DNA from: Leptodontidium sp. MPI-SDFR-AT-0119
Taxonomy: Eukaryota; Ascomycota; Leotiomycetes; Helotiales; Leptodontidiaceae
DNA length: 64,000 bases
Reading direction: 5' to 3'
NCBI GenBank assembly: GCA_020726505.1
Contig: JAHLEZ010000001.1
Location: 5,456,001-5,520,000 of the forward strand
Numbering within the stretch: the first letter of the stretch is position 1; each line of letters starts with the position of its first letter. Below, in pieces: positions 44,738 to 56,151 of the stretch. A model generated the notes under the pieces. The model was given only the letters and a program-made list of their open reading frames with translations. It ran no database searches and was not told where the DNA came from. The translations under genes and the position numbers were made by a program.

Positions 44738-46048
44738 ATGCATTATTCAGCTTTTCTGTCCTCCCTATGGGTCCTTCCCCTTTATGCTGTCCTGGCTGCA
44801 CATTTATTCAAGAGCATGCAGACGACCCTCGATTCACCCTGTATGGCTTGCCTACACCACTGACTGGGCCATGCAATCTTGAGCATGGTCCAGACGGTGC
44901 TCTTTGGGGCCAAGGCATTCTTGATAACATTTTCTTCCGAATCGGCCCATCGACTGGGGTCGTAACTGAATACCCGATTCCATTCGCCACGCCTCGGATC
45001 CCACCCCGATTGCACTTCCTTGTATTTTGAAAATTTTCACTGATAGAGCTACCCTTTCATGTGCAATCCGCACAGGTGCCGATGGAAATCTATACGCTGG
45101 CAACGGTCTTCGGAATCAACTTGTTCGGATCAACCCCACAGCAAAGAAAATTGATATCTTCCAGACCACACCAAGTGAGTACTTTACTTTCCCCCCTCTC
45201 TTTCTGTCTTGAGACCAGAGATCTGGGTCCTGAGAATTTAAAGAAACACAATGCTAAAGTGTCAAATAGTCAATCCCGCCGGCAATCTCTTCAACTTCAA
45301 TGACCTCTACACCGCTAAAGACGGCATCTGGGTAACGGTAACGACAGCAAACACATTCTCTTTCTTCTCGTTCGCAATGGAGAAGATCACCACCTACCAG
45401 GTTCCTACACCTGCGACGCTGCCTCTTGGCCTCTATGTCGCTTCAAATGGAGTTGTATACGTCGCCGAACTTGTCGGCAACAAGATCTTGACATTCGGTC
45501 CCAAGACGAAGAAAATCACCGAGTATCCCCTTTCAGAACTTGCGCAGTTCCTGACAGTCATCCGCGCCGAGCGAGATGGATATGTCTACTTCTCCCTCTT
45601 CGTCGGCAACGAAATCGGTAGGATCAACATGTCAACCCACAAAATAGATCTCTACCACACCAACCAACTCCTCCTCCTTGGGTCCGAAGACACCATCGAT
45701 AAATGCGGCGGCGTTTGGCTTAGTTCTTTCACTACGAATGTTATGTCGAGGCTTGATACTAATACGTTTGACTTCAGCTATGTGGCTCTCCCGGGTACTT
45801 TTGCGGAAGGGGGTGCGCCGGGCGTCCTGGGTGATATCCCGCCGTATGTTGATATTGCTGTTAATTATGGACCGGGGGATGCGGTGTGGTTTACTAGTCT
45901 TACGAAGAATCAGGTTGGGAGATATAATATTACAGGTTTGTACGAGTATATAGTATTGAAAGGGCGCCAAAAGACCGGGCTAGTCGGATATAGAAATGCA
46001 GTTTGTCTGCACGAAGTAACGAGTTTGTCGGACCGTTTGTTTAGCTGA
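44738..46048 (+). pseudogene. disrupted Vgb-like (virginiamycin B lyase-type) beta-propeller gene
   Basis: Family text is clear but spread over frames. An apparent signal peptide (MHYSAFLSSLWVLPLYAVLA) starts at 44738. The mature part EHADDPRFTLYGLPTPLTGP and LEHGPDGALWGQGILDNIFF continues in another frame, so one base seems to be missing between about 44770 and 44805. A second shift at about 44990-45020 leads into DRATLSCAIRTGADGNLYAG and LVRINPTAKKIDIFQTTP. A normal 95-bp intron (45175-45269) then joins INPAGNLFNFNDLYTAKDGI, with WVTVTTANTF, ITEYPLSEL and VNYGPGDAVWFTSLTKNQVG intact to the end. The last 35 codons look non-family and may be an unspliced intron. Proteins like this occur in many fungi as secreted, uncharacterised propellers; their activity is not known to be streptogramin cleavage. 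Sequencing error in both places is the alternative to a real pseudogene. Confidence 0.75.
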
Positions 46049-47096
46049 GACTTTTGACTGATTGAGAATAATTGTTCAGTCACACGCTCTTTCGGTATCT
46101 TGTGTCATTTCGGCAGAGAACTGAGAGTATGGAAGTGAATAATTAGTCATAGGCTTTGCTGTTCAAGTCCCCCGTGATGTATGTAATTGTTACTTTTGTC
46201 CATTCAATCCGAACTAAAAATTTCAAATCAAATAGATTGAGGCTATGTGTTTTGATGCCAGTTGCAATACAACGCGTACTCCCAGCTATTTGGAGAAGAC
46301 CATGTTTCGAGCACCCTTAATGTCGGAAGATGCAATTGGGATGATATCACCTGTGCATCTGGACTTGGGATTCCTTCGACGTCCTATGATGTGCGGGTTT
46401 CAAGAAGGTACAAAACAAGGAGTATGTGCTTCAAGAACACGCAATCAAGGGGAAGATCAAGCATGGGCACCCGTGGCATCGCGTGCGACGAATCAATATG
46501 AGCTTGGTCTTTACGAAGAGGAACAAACAACAAAGCAACCATCCACATCACGTCCCAATTTCAAAGCAACATCTGATCAGTCGCAGGACTCTGAGGTACA
46601 GTGGTGAGTAAGCTTCGTACTTTCGTGTCATATAGACTGGCCTTCTCCTCTAGTAACGAATGCGGCGTATGCTACCGGCGGATCACAGAGTTCATGGATG
46701 TTAACCCTCCTGTAATTCGACTCGCTCGCATTAATCCTTTTTCAGAAAAGGTTCAATTCGGCAAGAACGCATTCTCAGGGTTTGTATTTGGCCCGACACT
46801 ACGCAGCAAATTCCCTGCCGTCTCTCACAAACGCAATGCAACCACCACTGAACTTGGCGTGGACATATTGCCCATTCCAAACGTGTGCGCTTGATCACAT
46901 CCTAATAAGGTGTCAGATTCATATCCGGTCCTTTCTAGCAATCTCCAGCATCCACAACCGATTCTTCCTTCGTCGCGACAGCGTCAAGAGGAAGAGCCGA
47001 GGCCTGAGTATCCTTCTGAGAGAAAGATAAAACGCTTGGATTGACATATGGTAAAATCCATTCCGAGTATGGTAATGCCGTTCGACGCCGCAGAAC
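46049..47096. other. intergenic, no gene supported
   Basis: 1.05 kb. Frames at 46245-46607 and 46601-46894 (plus) are open but match nothing I know and have no clear splice link. Confidence 0.5.
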
Positions 47097-48301
47097 TCAA
47101 ACCTTCTTCCGCTTGGTTTCGCGCTTTTGATCTTCCGTATTGAGATCCAGTTCTCCAAGTGGCTTTCTTTTTGAGTTATAAGCGAGAAGAGGAGAACCCC
47201 AACACTCGTCAATGCCGTGGAAGGCGGTCTTCATGGCCGCTAGGATTTTTGCCGGCTCGTTCGTCGGTAACGTCCTCTTCTCGACTTGGAGGGTGGCATT
47301 GTAGAATTTGTAAGGTTCTTCGAGCTTCTGCAAATAAGCATGTGGGATGTTTGTCGTGTATTGTACAAGCTTAGTCACCGTTTGCTTCGACAGGCGCTGG
47401 CATTTTCGAGGTTCAATTGTGGTGTCTGATTTTAGTTGAGCAGTAGTGCTTTTCAGTATCGATTCGTGCTCTGGAACGAAAAGAGTAACCTGTTATTCTT
47501 GGATTAGAACTGCCCATCAATTGGAAGGGGTCGACATACACAGTGAATTTTTGATTCTTGTGGGTCATGTCTCCTTCTCAGCTGGGCCAGAGTGATCAAA
47601 ATGGCGATGTAAACGGGATCAATGGCAAGTTCTTGCTTGGCTTTGATATTTTTGGTAGCAAAGGACCATGACTTCTTTCCAGCTGTAAACCGTTCACGTC
47701 GGGCAGCAGACGTCCACGTGCGATCGATGTAAGCCCAAATTGGAACCTTCGTGGTTTGATGGCGGGCAAGGATAAGAGGAGGGAGCCGAGCAACAGGGCG
47801 TTTGGCGTACTCGAAATACAAAATTCTCTCAATAACATCCTGTTGCTGTATTTTAGCTGCATCGGCGGTACTTTTGACAAGTTGTCGTGTTTGTTGATCC
47901 CTCGATATCGCCTGAGCGTGTTCCAGATCCCACACTGCTCCCAATAACTGTGTGTTCTCATCGATCTGGCGTTTGATGTCATCCGTTATGCGCTCTCCTG
48001 TGCTGGCAGATGTGACAAGATCGATGTCGAGAGCTTCGATGTGGTCGGCAGTCCATTCAAGTGGATGGACAAAGAGTCGAGTGGAGCTGTTCTTGAGGAG
48101 TATGGCGCGCATAGAGCCAGGCGCTGGAGTTCCCTGGCCATGGTAATCCCCTGCGGTGTTGCTCATGTTCAGTGCTGTGGATGTTGGCGTTGGGCATACG
48201 CTTAATCGCGAAGGTTCCTGAGGACTATCGTGAACTAACTTGCACAATATGGAGCTCCATATCACAGTTGCAATCGGTCTTTCTGTCACAGCCTGGTCCA
48301 A
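47097..48301 (-). CDS. unrecognised two-exon protein
   Basis: Exons 47540-48301 and 47097-47489 (50-bp intron, GTATGT..AACAG) encode 384 aa, or 339 aa if the start is the ATG at 48166 (MSNTAGDYHGQG). I do not recognise the family. The frame is long, the intron canonical, and both sides flow (KIHC to VTLFVPEHESILK). The N-terminal half is helical and polar with VWDLEHAQAISRDQQTRQLV. The centre reads ILYFEYAKRPVARLPPLILA, then VPIWAYIDRTWTSAARRERF and ELAIDPVYIAILITLAQLRR. The C terminus is basic (EDQKRETKRKKV), like a nuclear localisation signal. No signal peptide or membrane helix. It may belong to a lineage-specific fungal family with restriction-nuclease-like proteins, which is speculation from the fold-like pattern VPIWAY and LFVPEHE. 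Confidence 0.65.
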
Positions 48302-48687
48302 AGCTCCCCCGATTTCAAGCTTTTAGGGCAAATCTTTTATTCAATCGTAATCTGGTATATTCAGGAATTCTTGCACCTTTCTTGGTCAGAACTCAAGACC
48401 ACTCGTTTATACTGCACTGCATTGCCATGTCATGCTTTTCATGCTTTTAGAAGCTTGCTGCTTTTGGCATGTCCAACCGTGACTGGGTTTCGCTCCGAAC
48501 CCTTGTCTTCGCGCCGAGCGTTGTAGGGCGCGGCTTGTTGCGGGGTTGGAATAGCTATCAATAATTGAATCATACGCCACCCCACCTCCCACTTCTGTTA
48601 TCGTGAGAATACATAAAGGAAATTGCTCTTCTTTCTCACTCGTCAGAGTCAGAGAGAGAATCATTCCATATCTCGACATCTTTCATA
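48302..48687. promoter_or_regulatory. divergent promoter of the orphan gene and GABA transaminase
   Basis: 386 bp between divergent starts; no distinct motif seen by eye. Confidence 0.4.
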
Positions 48688-50255
48688 ATGGCATCACTTA
48701 GAGCAGCAGCGCGATTGCGCCCAATCGCCTGTCGTGTCACCCCTTCTCTCAGGACTCAACGACCATACTCAGCTACTGCAGCTGTCAAGACAAGCTCCGA
48801 GCCGTCTGGAGAACAACCATTCTTTCCCAATGAGCCACCCGGACCTATCGTTAAGACCGCTATTCCAGGGCCAAAGAGCAAGGCAGCAATTACGGAGTTG
48901 GACAAGGTATTTGATACCAGGAGCTTGAATATGTTGGCCAACTACCAGGACAGCTTGGGAAACTACATTGCGGACCCCGACGGAAATGTGCTTTTGGATG
49001 TGTATGTTTCGGAGTTCTTCTGTGAGGATCCCAAGACTAATTGAGTAGCTATGCACAAATTGCTTCTATCCCAGTGGGATACAGCAACCCCGCCCTCCGC
49101 GAAGCTGCCACCAGTGAGCAGATGATCTCTGCTATCATCAACCGTCCAGCACTAGGAAACTTCCCCCAACACGATTGGGCTGATATTATCAAGACTGGAA
49201 TCTTGACGGTTGCACCAAAAGGCCTTGACCAAGTCTTCACTGCTATGGCCGGATCCGATGCAAACGAGACAGCATACAAGGCCGCCTTCATGTGGCGCAG
49301 ACAGCAAGAGCGAGGAGGAGCTCACGTCGAGTTCTCCGAAGAGGACATCACATCTAGCATGTTGAACCAAGCACCAGGTGCTCCTCAACTCTCCATCCTC
49401 TCTTTCAAAACTGGCTTTCACGGCCGACTCTTTGGCTCTCTTTCAACAACACGCTCGAAACCAATTCATAAACTCGATATCCCAGCCTTCGACTGGCCAC
49501 AAGCTACCTTCCCCCTTCTCAAGTACCCCCTCGAGGACCACGTCGAAGAGAACGCAAAGGCCGAAGCCGAAGCCCTCGCAGACGTCGAGCGTCTCATCAC
49601 AACCCACCACCTCCCACCTTGCGCAGTAGTAGTCGAGCCCATCCAATCCGAAGGAGGAGACAACCACGCCTCGCCCGCCTTCTTCCGCGGCCTACGCACT
49701 CTCACCAAGAAACACAACGTCCTCCTCATCGTCGACGAAGTCCAAACCGGCGTCGGCGCAACCGGCAAGTTCTGGGCTCACGACCACTGGAACCTCGATA
49801 CCCCACCCGACATGGTGACATTCTCCAAGAAGGCCCAAACAGCAGGCTACTACTTCGGTAACCCTGAACTCCGCCCCAACAAGCCATACCGCCAATTCAA
49901 CACCTGGATGGGCGACCCAGCACGCGCGCTCCTCTTCCGCGCCATTATTAAGGAGATCGAGCGTTTGGATCTCGTCAACCACACCGCGAAGGTTGGAGAT
50001 TACTTGTATGCTGGTATCGAGAGCCTTGCTAAGCTCTATCCTGGCGAGTTCCAGAACTTGAGAGGAAAGGGTCAGGGAACTTTCATTGCGTTCGATAGCC
50101 CGAGACGGGATGAGTTCTTGAAGAAGGCGAAGAGTGTGGGTATTAATATTGGTGGTAGCGGAGAGCGTGCTGTGCGATTGAGGCCCATGTTGATCTTCCA
50201 GCAGCACCATGCTGATATTCTCTTGGATGCTATGGAGAAGATTGTCAAGTCGTAA
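48688..50255 (+). CDS. UGA1: 4-aminobutyrate aminotransferase (GABA transaminase)
   Basis: Converts GABA and 2-oxoglutarate to succinate semialdehyde and glutamate in the GABA shunt. Exons 48688-49001 and 49049-50255 (47-bp intron) encode 506 aa. The N terminus (MASLRAAARLRPIACRVTPS) is Arg-rich without acids, a mitochondrial presequence. Class-III aminotransferase landmarks: DSLGNYIADPDGNVLLDVYA, GSDANETAYKAAFMWRR, SFKTGFHGRLFGSLS, VVEPIQSEGGDNHASPAFF, the Asp of LLIVDEVQTGVGATGKFWAH and the PLP lysine in VTFSKKAQTAGYYF (one of Lys365/366). FNTWMGDPAR and NIGGSGERAVRLRPMLIF close the fold. The match to eukaryotic GABA-T is strong. Confidence 0.95.
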
Positions 50256-50573
50256 GAATCTGTTGAGAGCATTGAAATTCGAATTTAAGCTGGCGTATTG
50301 GAAGGGGCGATCCGCAAAAGCAGATTGTTGTTTTTGGATTTGCATGGCGTATTTTGATTCGGAATGCATGGGATAATGGAAGTCCGAATGTTTGTTGAGA
50401 TGAATCATGGCCACGAAGAAGGACCTTAAATAAATGCAGATAAATGCTATCTGCTCACTCAGTTTCGTTCCATCAAGGTTGATGTGACTTGCTTGATCAT
50501 ATCGGTATCGGTACATTTGGTATCTCTCGCTTACGCCCCCTCCCTCACAGCCGAGGAAAAAGGGGTCGATTGT
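50256..50573. other. convergent intergenic spacer
   Basis: 318 bp between convergent stop codons; nothing notable. Confidence 0.55.
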
Positions 50574-51764
50574 CTATTTTCCAGGAGCAGTAACCTCGTC
50601 CTCGTCAATTTTCTTTTTTGACTTCTTGAACTGCTCCTTCCCATCCGAAATATACGCCACCACTTTTTGGCCCGCAAAACTCCTCCCATCCATAACTCCT
50701 ACACACGCCTTCGCCGCCTCGCCATTCGCATATCGTACACTCGCAATCCCCTCTTCCTCCAAATCGAAAAGCACCACGTTCGTGACCTCTCCAAGCTTGC
50801 TGCACTCTTCCCGAATATCCTCCTTGATGTCCAATATTGCAGCCGGATCCTCAGCCAGTTCCCCCAGCGTGAACATGTGCTTTAAAATCACCACCTTATC
50901 CCACTTCGAGCTCGTCTCTACGATACTCGACGGCTCATCATCGCTCCAGTCCGCCAACCTTGCATCCAGTTTCTGCGTCTTCTTGATAATCTTCTGCTTG
51001 TCCTTCATACTCGTCTTCTTCTTCTCCGCCGCCTGATCACCCCCATCGGTATGCTGTACTTTCTTATAACTCGACTCGGCAGCCTGCACTCTCATCGTGC
51101 CACTCGAGCGGTCCCCAAACCGGAACTCAGTATCATCTAAAAGCGTGATAGCCATCTGCACCGACGGAGCCTTGAAGAACACCACCAACGCATCGCCCTT
51201 GAAATCGCCCTTCTCGTCCGTGTAGAGCTTTATCCTAGGCTTCCCACTATCGATTTCCTCGGCGATGACACCGCATTTGCGCGAGAATACCTCGTGTACT
51301 TCTTCTACTGTGGCATCGTGCGGCAGGCCTGTAACGTAGACTGCGGTGTTGGGACGGGGTGGTAATGGGGCTTTTACTTTCTTGGGGGCTTTGGTCGCTC
51401 GTCCGCCTTCCTGTGTCGTATTAGTATTGCTTTTTGATCAATGCTGGTGTGTGAACTGGGAGGTACGTACATCGTCACCATTCACATATTCCTTCTTCCT
51501 CTTCCTCTTCAGTGCATCAACAGGCTCCGTCTCGTCGACTCCAGCAACCACATAAGCTTTCTGTTGCTGTTCTAGCAGCGCCTCGTCAACAACTGGGATC
51601 CAGCGCTTGATCGCGTCGTCGAACTCGAACTCGGTGCCGTCTGGCTGGACCAGGACGAATTTGTTGTCGAGCTTCGAGAAGGATATCCGGTCGTCGGAAT
51701 CGAATTCTTCTGGGTTTGTGGGAAAGGGGTGAGGCTCGTAATCTTGGGGTTGTCTTTGCTCCAT
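50574..51764 (-). CDS. CUS2: U2 snRNP-associated splicing factor Cus2/Tat-SF1
   Basis: Cus2 (human HTATSF1) binds U2 snRNP/SF3b1 and assists prespliceosome formation. Exons 51471-51764 and 50574-51410 (60-bp intron) encode 376 aa. After an acidic N terminus with the short repeat-like module FVLVQPDGTEFEFDDAIKRW (about 33-52), RRM1 covers about 118-213 (TAVYVTGLPHDATVEEVHEV, KGDALVVFFKAPSV). A Lys-rich linker with KKTSMKDKQKIIKKTQKLD precedes RRM2 (about 267-360; VILKHMFTLGEL, NVVLFDLEEEGIASVRYANG), the UHM-like second RRM with the RSFAGQKV segment. An in-frame ATG at 51833 would add 23 residues (MEANKTTISTTHFY) of non-family sequence, so the later start is chosen. Confidence 0.9.
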
Positions 51765-52300
51765 GATTGTCTTAGTGTTGATTGTGTTTATGTAGAAATG
51801 GGTTGTTGAGATGGTTGTTTTGTTTGCTTCCACCTCCAGGTTGGGCGACGCGGGGCTGAGAAAAGTTGCCTCAGAACTCGGGTGCCTTCAGTTGAGCCCG
51901 GCTGCGCTAGTCCTCTTTGAGCCATAGAACATTATTGACATCGAAAGTCGAGAGAAGTTCAAGTTGCAAGGAAGCCATCTCGGAAGCCATCTCGAAAGCC
52001 ATCTCGAAAGCCATCTCGAAAGCCATCTCGAAAGCATCTCAAACTGAAAGTCGAGAGAAATTCAAGTTGCAAGGTCTCGGGGACCATCTCGAAAGCCATC
52101 TCCAAACCATCTCGAACTGAAAGACGAGAGGTTCAAGTTGCAAGGAAACCATCTCGAAAACCATCTCGAAAACCATCTCGAAATTGCGACGTGCAACAAA
52201 AAAACGTGACGAAAATACAAACCAGAAACACATGACTTAGGTAATTCACTTCACACAATACAATTCTGAAGGTTTCATTCAAGCCATATTAGGTACATTA
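51765..52300. other. CUS2-DBP8 spacer with minisatellite
   Basis: 536 bp between two minus-strand genes. Half of it is the composite repeat at 51943-52190; the rest is the DBP8 3' flank and CUS2 promoter. Confidence 0.6.
51943..52190. repeat. composite minisatellite: 12-bp CCATCTCGAAAG units with a 29-bp linker repeat
   Basis: Three copies of a linker close to GAAAGTCGAGAGAARTTCAA + GTTGCAAGG begin at 51943, 52045 and 52119. Each is followed by runs of the 12-bp unit (A)GCCATCTCGAA: about six after the first, three after the second and three after the third (variant AACCATCTCGAA). Copies differ by a few bases, so expansion is by unequal copying. The period of 12 keeps frame, and plus-strand translation would read repeated EAIS/KAIS, but there is no sign it is coding. 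Confidence 0.88.
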
Positions 52301-53941
52301 CTACTTCCCTAATTTCTGCATGCCTCGTTTCCGCTTCCCTCCTACTTCTCTGCCTTCCTCAATCTCGAGCATGGCTTCTCGTTTCTTCTCGCCCACAAGC
52401 TTCAACGCTTCTCTAATAACTCTCGTCTCGAGATTCACGCCCTCTTCCTCCCAGGCCTCCATCTGCCGTCCTACTCTCGCTTCAATAGCCTGCACAAGCT
52501 GTACATCTCTCTGTCCCACAAACGTGACTGCATCGCCCTTTCTCCCCGCTCTTGCAGTTCTTCCAACACGGTGGATATAATCATCGGGATCACGGGGTAT
52601 GTCATAGTTGACTACTAAACCAACCTCAGGGATATCAAGACCTCTGGCCGCAACGTCTGTTGCGACAAGTATCCGAGCGGCCGAGGCACGGAAACGACCC
52701 AAATTGTCGATCCGTTGCCGTTGTGGAAGTTTAGAATGTAAAGCTGTAACACGGTGATCGAGGAGACGGAGGAGATGTGTGAGGTAGTCCGCAGTAGCAG
52801 TGCGATTGCAGAAGATAATGACTGATTTCGGGAGGTTGATATCTGTAAGAAGGAACATGTGGAGGTAGTGTTCTCGGTGAGTGACGGGGATTTGGAGATG
52901 CATCTGCCTCAACGAGGCTGGAATGGCTAGTTTCTGAGTATCAACTTCACAAACGAAAACTGGTGGTTTGCCTGGAGTTCGAGGAAGTTCCTTCAAGGCA
53001 CGCACTTCTGGTGTGATGGTTGCTGTGAAAAGGAGCGTTTGGCGCTTTGCGGGAGGTGGGAGAATAGAGAGGCATTCTTCGACGTCTGGGAGCATGCTTC
53101 CTGTACTTCCACTCGCTAGCAATCGATCGGCTTCGTCAAGAACTACCATTCGTACCCGTCGTAATCCACATATTGTATCCTCTCCAGATGTTCGTATGTG
53201 ATCGGCCAATCTGCCTGGGGTCGCTATTACAATGTGGGGTCGTTGTGCGAGAGCCGTTGCTTGAGGTCGCATGTCCGAACCTCCTGTGATCAAAACCGCC
53301 TTTAGTTGCTGAGGCGAAGAGATAGCTTTTATTTGCTCGTAAATCTGCAGCGCAAGCTCCCTGATCCAGTCAGCTGAAAGTTCCGACTTCTCAAATGAAA
53401 GAACTTACCTTGTAGGAGTCAAAATGACCGCAAAAATTCCAAAGGGATCTTCTGCCCAAGTCTGCAGAATGGGCACAGCAAAAGCCACCGTCTTTCCCGA
53501 ACCAGTCCTACTCCCTCCTATACAATCTCTACCCTTGAGAATCTCCGGTATACACCCCTTCTGAATGCCCGTCGGCCTCCTGATCGCCATCGACTTCAGC
53601 GCTCCTACTAACCATGGCTTGACATTCAGGGCAGCAAATGTCGTCTGGTGGTCAATTGGGACCGAAATCCCGCTCTCGGCCGCCATCTTTTCCACAACAT
53701 CATTCTGAACCTTCGATTTAAATCGAGATGGGGCTGCTGCTGCTACAATTGGAGGAGCATCGTCTTCAACTAGAGCTACCTTTCGTCGTTTCCGCGAGGT
53801 GTGGCTGTCGAGGGAATCTGAATCGGAGCTGGAAGATCCGTCAGAGTCATTCTCGGATTCGGAATGTGACGAAGCATTGGATACATCTTCTTCTGGCTGT
53901 CTCACAGGCGCAGGTGGCCTTTGGATCTTGGGAGGAGCCAT
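52301..53941 (-). CDS. DBP8: DEAD-box RNA helicase Dbp8 (rRNA processing)
   Basis: A nucleolar helicase for 18S rRNA/40S biogenesis. Exons 53409-53941 and 52301-53360 (48-bp intron) encode 530 aa. A Ser/Asp-rich N terminus precedes the Q-motif region [20 protein letters not shown] (about 102-121), Walker [10 protein letters not shown] (143-151), TPTRELALQ across the splice, TPGRL, DEAD (about 253-256), then FTATIT where most family members have SAT. Domain 2 holds [20 protein letters not shown] and [14 protein letters not shown]. The replacement of SAT by TAT in motif III keeps a hydroxyl residue and is seen in some family members. The C terminus is Lys/Arg-rich ([11 protein letters not shown]), suited to nucleolar localisation. 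Confidence 0.92.
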
Positions 53942-54650
53942 GAGTTGTTGTCAATAGTGATCACCTCGAGGAACTTTTTTCTGTTATCGAAACTGCGCTA
54001 GTCTTATCGGGCTTACTACGTACTCCGTATCTTATCCACCTCACCCTCACCCCCCTCGTCGATAGGTGATGCAAAATCTTACCATAATTGTTGAAAATTA
54101 GTCCCGCTTGCTGAAGGAATAGAAATGGGTTGGTTGACATGTGAGGAAAAGGCAACCATCTGATAGCATCATTTCTTTCGCAACAAACGAAAGAGTAAGA
54201 GAAGAGTCGTCAGAGTTGATGTCAATAAAAGCACATAGTAATATGTTGTATAGGAGCTTTAATTTCAATTCATTCCAGTCCTTCTTTTCCTCTTTTTTAA
54301 ATCCAGTCATCTATATCCAGTAAGAGCGCCCATGTTCTGGATCCGTGGTCTTATGTCCTCTGCGAGCTCGTCACAGCTTACACCAGAATTCACTCCAGCT
54401 CAGAGCGTCTCGGATGATATAACCACTGTCCATGATGAGTGTTGCAATCCCCGAAGTCAATTTCAAGTACGAAAAATAACCTTTCCTATCATTTCTGGCA
54501 GACCAACCACACCTGGGCTATCATCGGTTGTTGACCCTTGTGTAGAGACTTCGTGCCTTCTTGGCGACCTTGAAGCTCGATCTGTCATCCAGTTCGCCTG
54601 TTCCGAGCATGGAGTTTTCTTGCATTTCAGACAGATCCTTAACGAGTCCA
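53942..54650. other. intergenic, DBP8 promoter side
   Basis: 709 bp between the DBP8 start and the SSN8 stop. A T/A-rich stretch lies at 54180-54320. Open frames here have no support. Confidence 0.55.
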
Positions 54651-55659
54651 TCACTTATCCAATCCACGTGCCTTCACAAATCTGTTGATCTGCTCTCGTG
54701 TAAGCTTCTCGTTGTACTGTTCTTGCACCTCATAAAATGAGATGACCTCTTGAGTGCAATCAACAACATTCTCGATGTTGATGTTGCTTTCAGCTAGCCA
54801 GTTTGCAAGCTTTTGGACCTTCGATCTTGGACCTCCACCTTGTTTTTCGTTGCCCACTGAGCTGAGGGCTGAATGTGCCGCGCTTGCCATACTACTAGCA
54901 GAACCACTGGCAGATTGAACTCCGGTCGTGTTTGGACGAAGTACAAGCGCTAGGAGAATTGAAGTGATGGCAATTATGTGCGGCGCAAATAGGAGTGGCA
55001 GGTCGGTCATGTAGTGATCATTGATGATTGACCAAGCAAGAGCTGATTCTTCTAGAGTGAGAGAGAAGATGCCTTGCAAAGATGTTAGGCTCCGGTACGG
55101 GTGATGTATGATCATCTGAGAGCTCATTTCTGATATGAGGAAAAATTCACACTCTCCCAATTTCGATGTGTCGCTACTGAAGAAATCTGTAGATGTATGT
55201 CAGTACTGAAAATTATGCGTTCAGTGTCAGACATGCCTGGCCACAGTGACCGACCCTCACTGACTACCAGCCTTATATGATGCGGGCACTCCTCCATCTT
55301 ACAAGCCAAGTAAACAGCAGTAGCTATGACCAGATATGGATTTGTTCGTCGGATTTCCACCTTCAGATAGAACCGACGGATGTATAATTGGGCTGTGACC
55401 ATTGCTTGTTGACGGACACCGAGTCGTTTCCCCAGTCGAGCAATTTCTGTCGCAGACAAAAGTCAGTCAAGCCTGCACCTATGGAAGAGGGATGCTTACG
55501 CTGGTTGAAGTATATGGCTTGATGTCTGACTTCGGGTAGAGGGTACATCTTCACAAGATTCTGATCTTCCTCTTCCAGCTTTTTCCGCATATCCTCCAGT
55601 TGTTGCCGAGTAAACTGCCAGTGCCGCCGCTGGGTTGACTCCCAGTAATTCGCAGCCAT
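54651..55659 (-). CDS. SSN8: RNA polymerase II holoenzyme cyclin-like subunit (cyclin C, Mediator kinase module)
   Basis: Cyclin partner of the Mediator kinase Ssn3/Cdk8. Exons 55500-55659, 55237-55446 and 54651-55186 encode 301 aa (introns 53 and 50 bp). The start [16 protein letters not shown] is the family start. The cyclin fold covers about 45-240: [57 protein letters not shown], then [20 protein letters not shown]. The second intron begins GCATGT, so it is a GC-AG intron: CCA G + AT TTC restores [17 protein letters not shown], as in relatives, and no GT donor nearby keeps the frame. An open frame upstream of MAANYW has no ATG. Confidence 0.92.
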
Positions 55660-56151
55660 CTGTACTTTCTTATTTATGGGTTCGTTGGGATGTGTGGGTG
55701 CCAATATACATGCCTCGATGTCCGATGGACCTCCAAAAGCTGTATCAATAGCTGATGTCTGAGACAAAGATGTTTGGTGATCGCCCGTTAGATAGTGGGT
55801 AACCAGGAGGGCTTTTGCTCTGATGGAATTTGGACAGTGGTGGCTGGGTTGTTATACATGAAAGACAGCTTTGGCAATGGGGTGGTGTCTGCTGTGCTTG
55901 TTTGGAGAGGGAAGCCTCACCTTCGAGATTCATGGTGTTGACCTGACGTCGCCGCATTACAGGCATTGTACGCTCAAGCGAGTCACTAATCGGACGCTTG
56001 TAGCGGGGTGCAGTGGGGAACTGCCCTGAATGAGGGGTCCTTGGCATCTGTCTTCGAGTCTCCAAGGGACGACGGACTCGTTTCATCAACAATCAGCTAA
56101 GGTGTCAACATCAACAATTTCTATCCTTCGATACGAGTCAATCAAACCAAG
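55660..56151. promoter_or_regulatory. divergent promoter of SSN8 and palC
   Basis: 492 bp. An open minus-strand frame at 55745-56092 is not accepted as a gene. It holds one PacC-like core. Confidence 0.4.
56040..56045 (-). promoter_or_regulatory. possible PacC core site upstream of palC
   Basis: CTTGGC on plus reads GCCAAG on minus, matching the PacC core GCCARG, 107-112 bp before the palC start. A single hexamer is weak evidence. Confidence 0.25.

Noticed and set aside
46245..46894. Two open plus-strand frames between the Vgb-like and orphan genes
   Set aside because: No recognisable domain, no clear splice signals, and no start context; not supported as a gene.
55745..56092. 115-residue minus-strand frame upstream of SSN8
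   Set aside because: It ends at a donor-like GTGAGG but cannot be joined in frame to the SSN8 start and matches nothing. It is probably leader sequence or chance.
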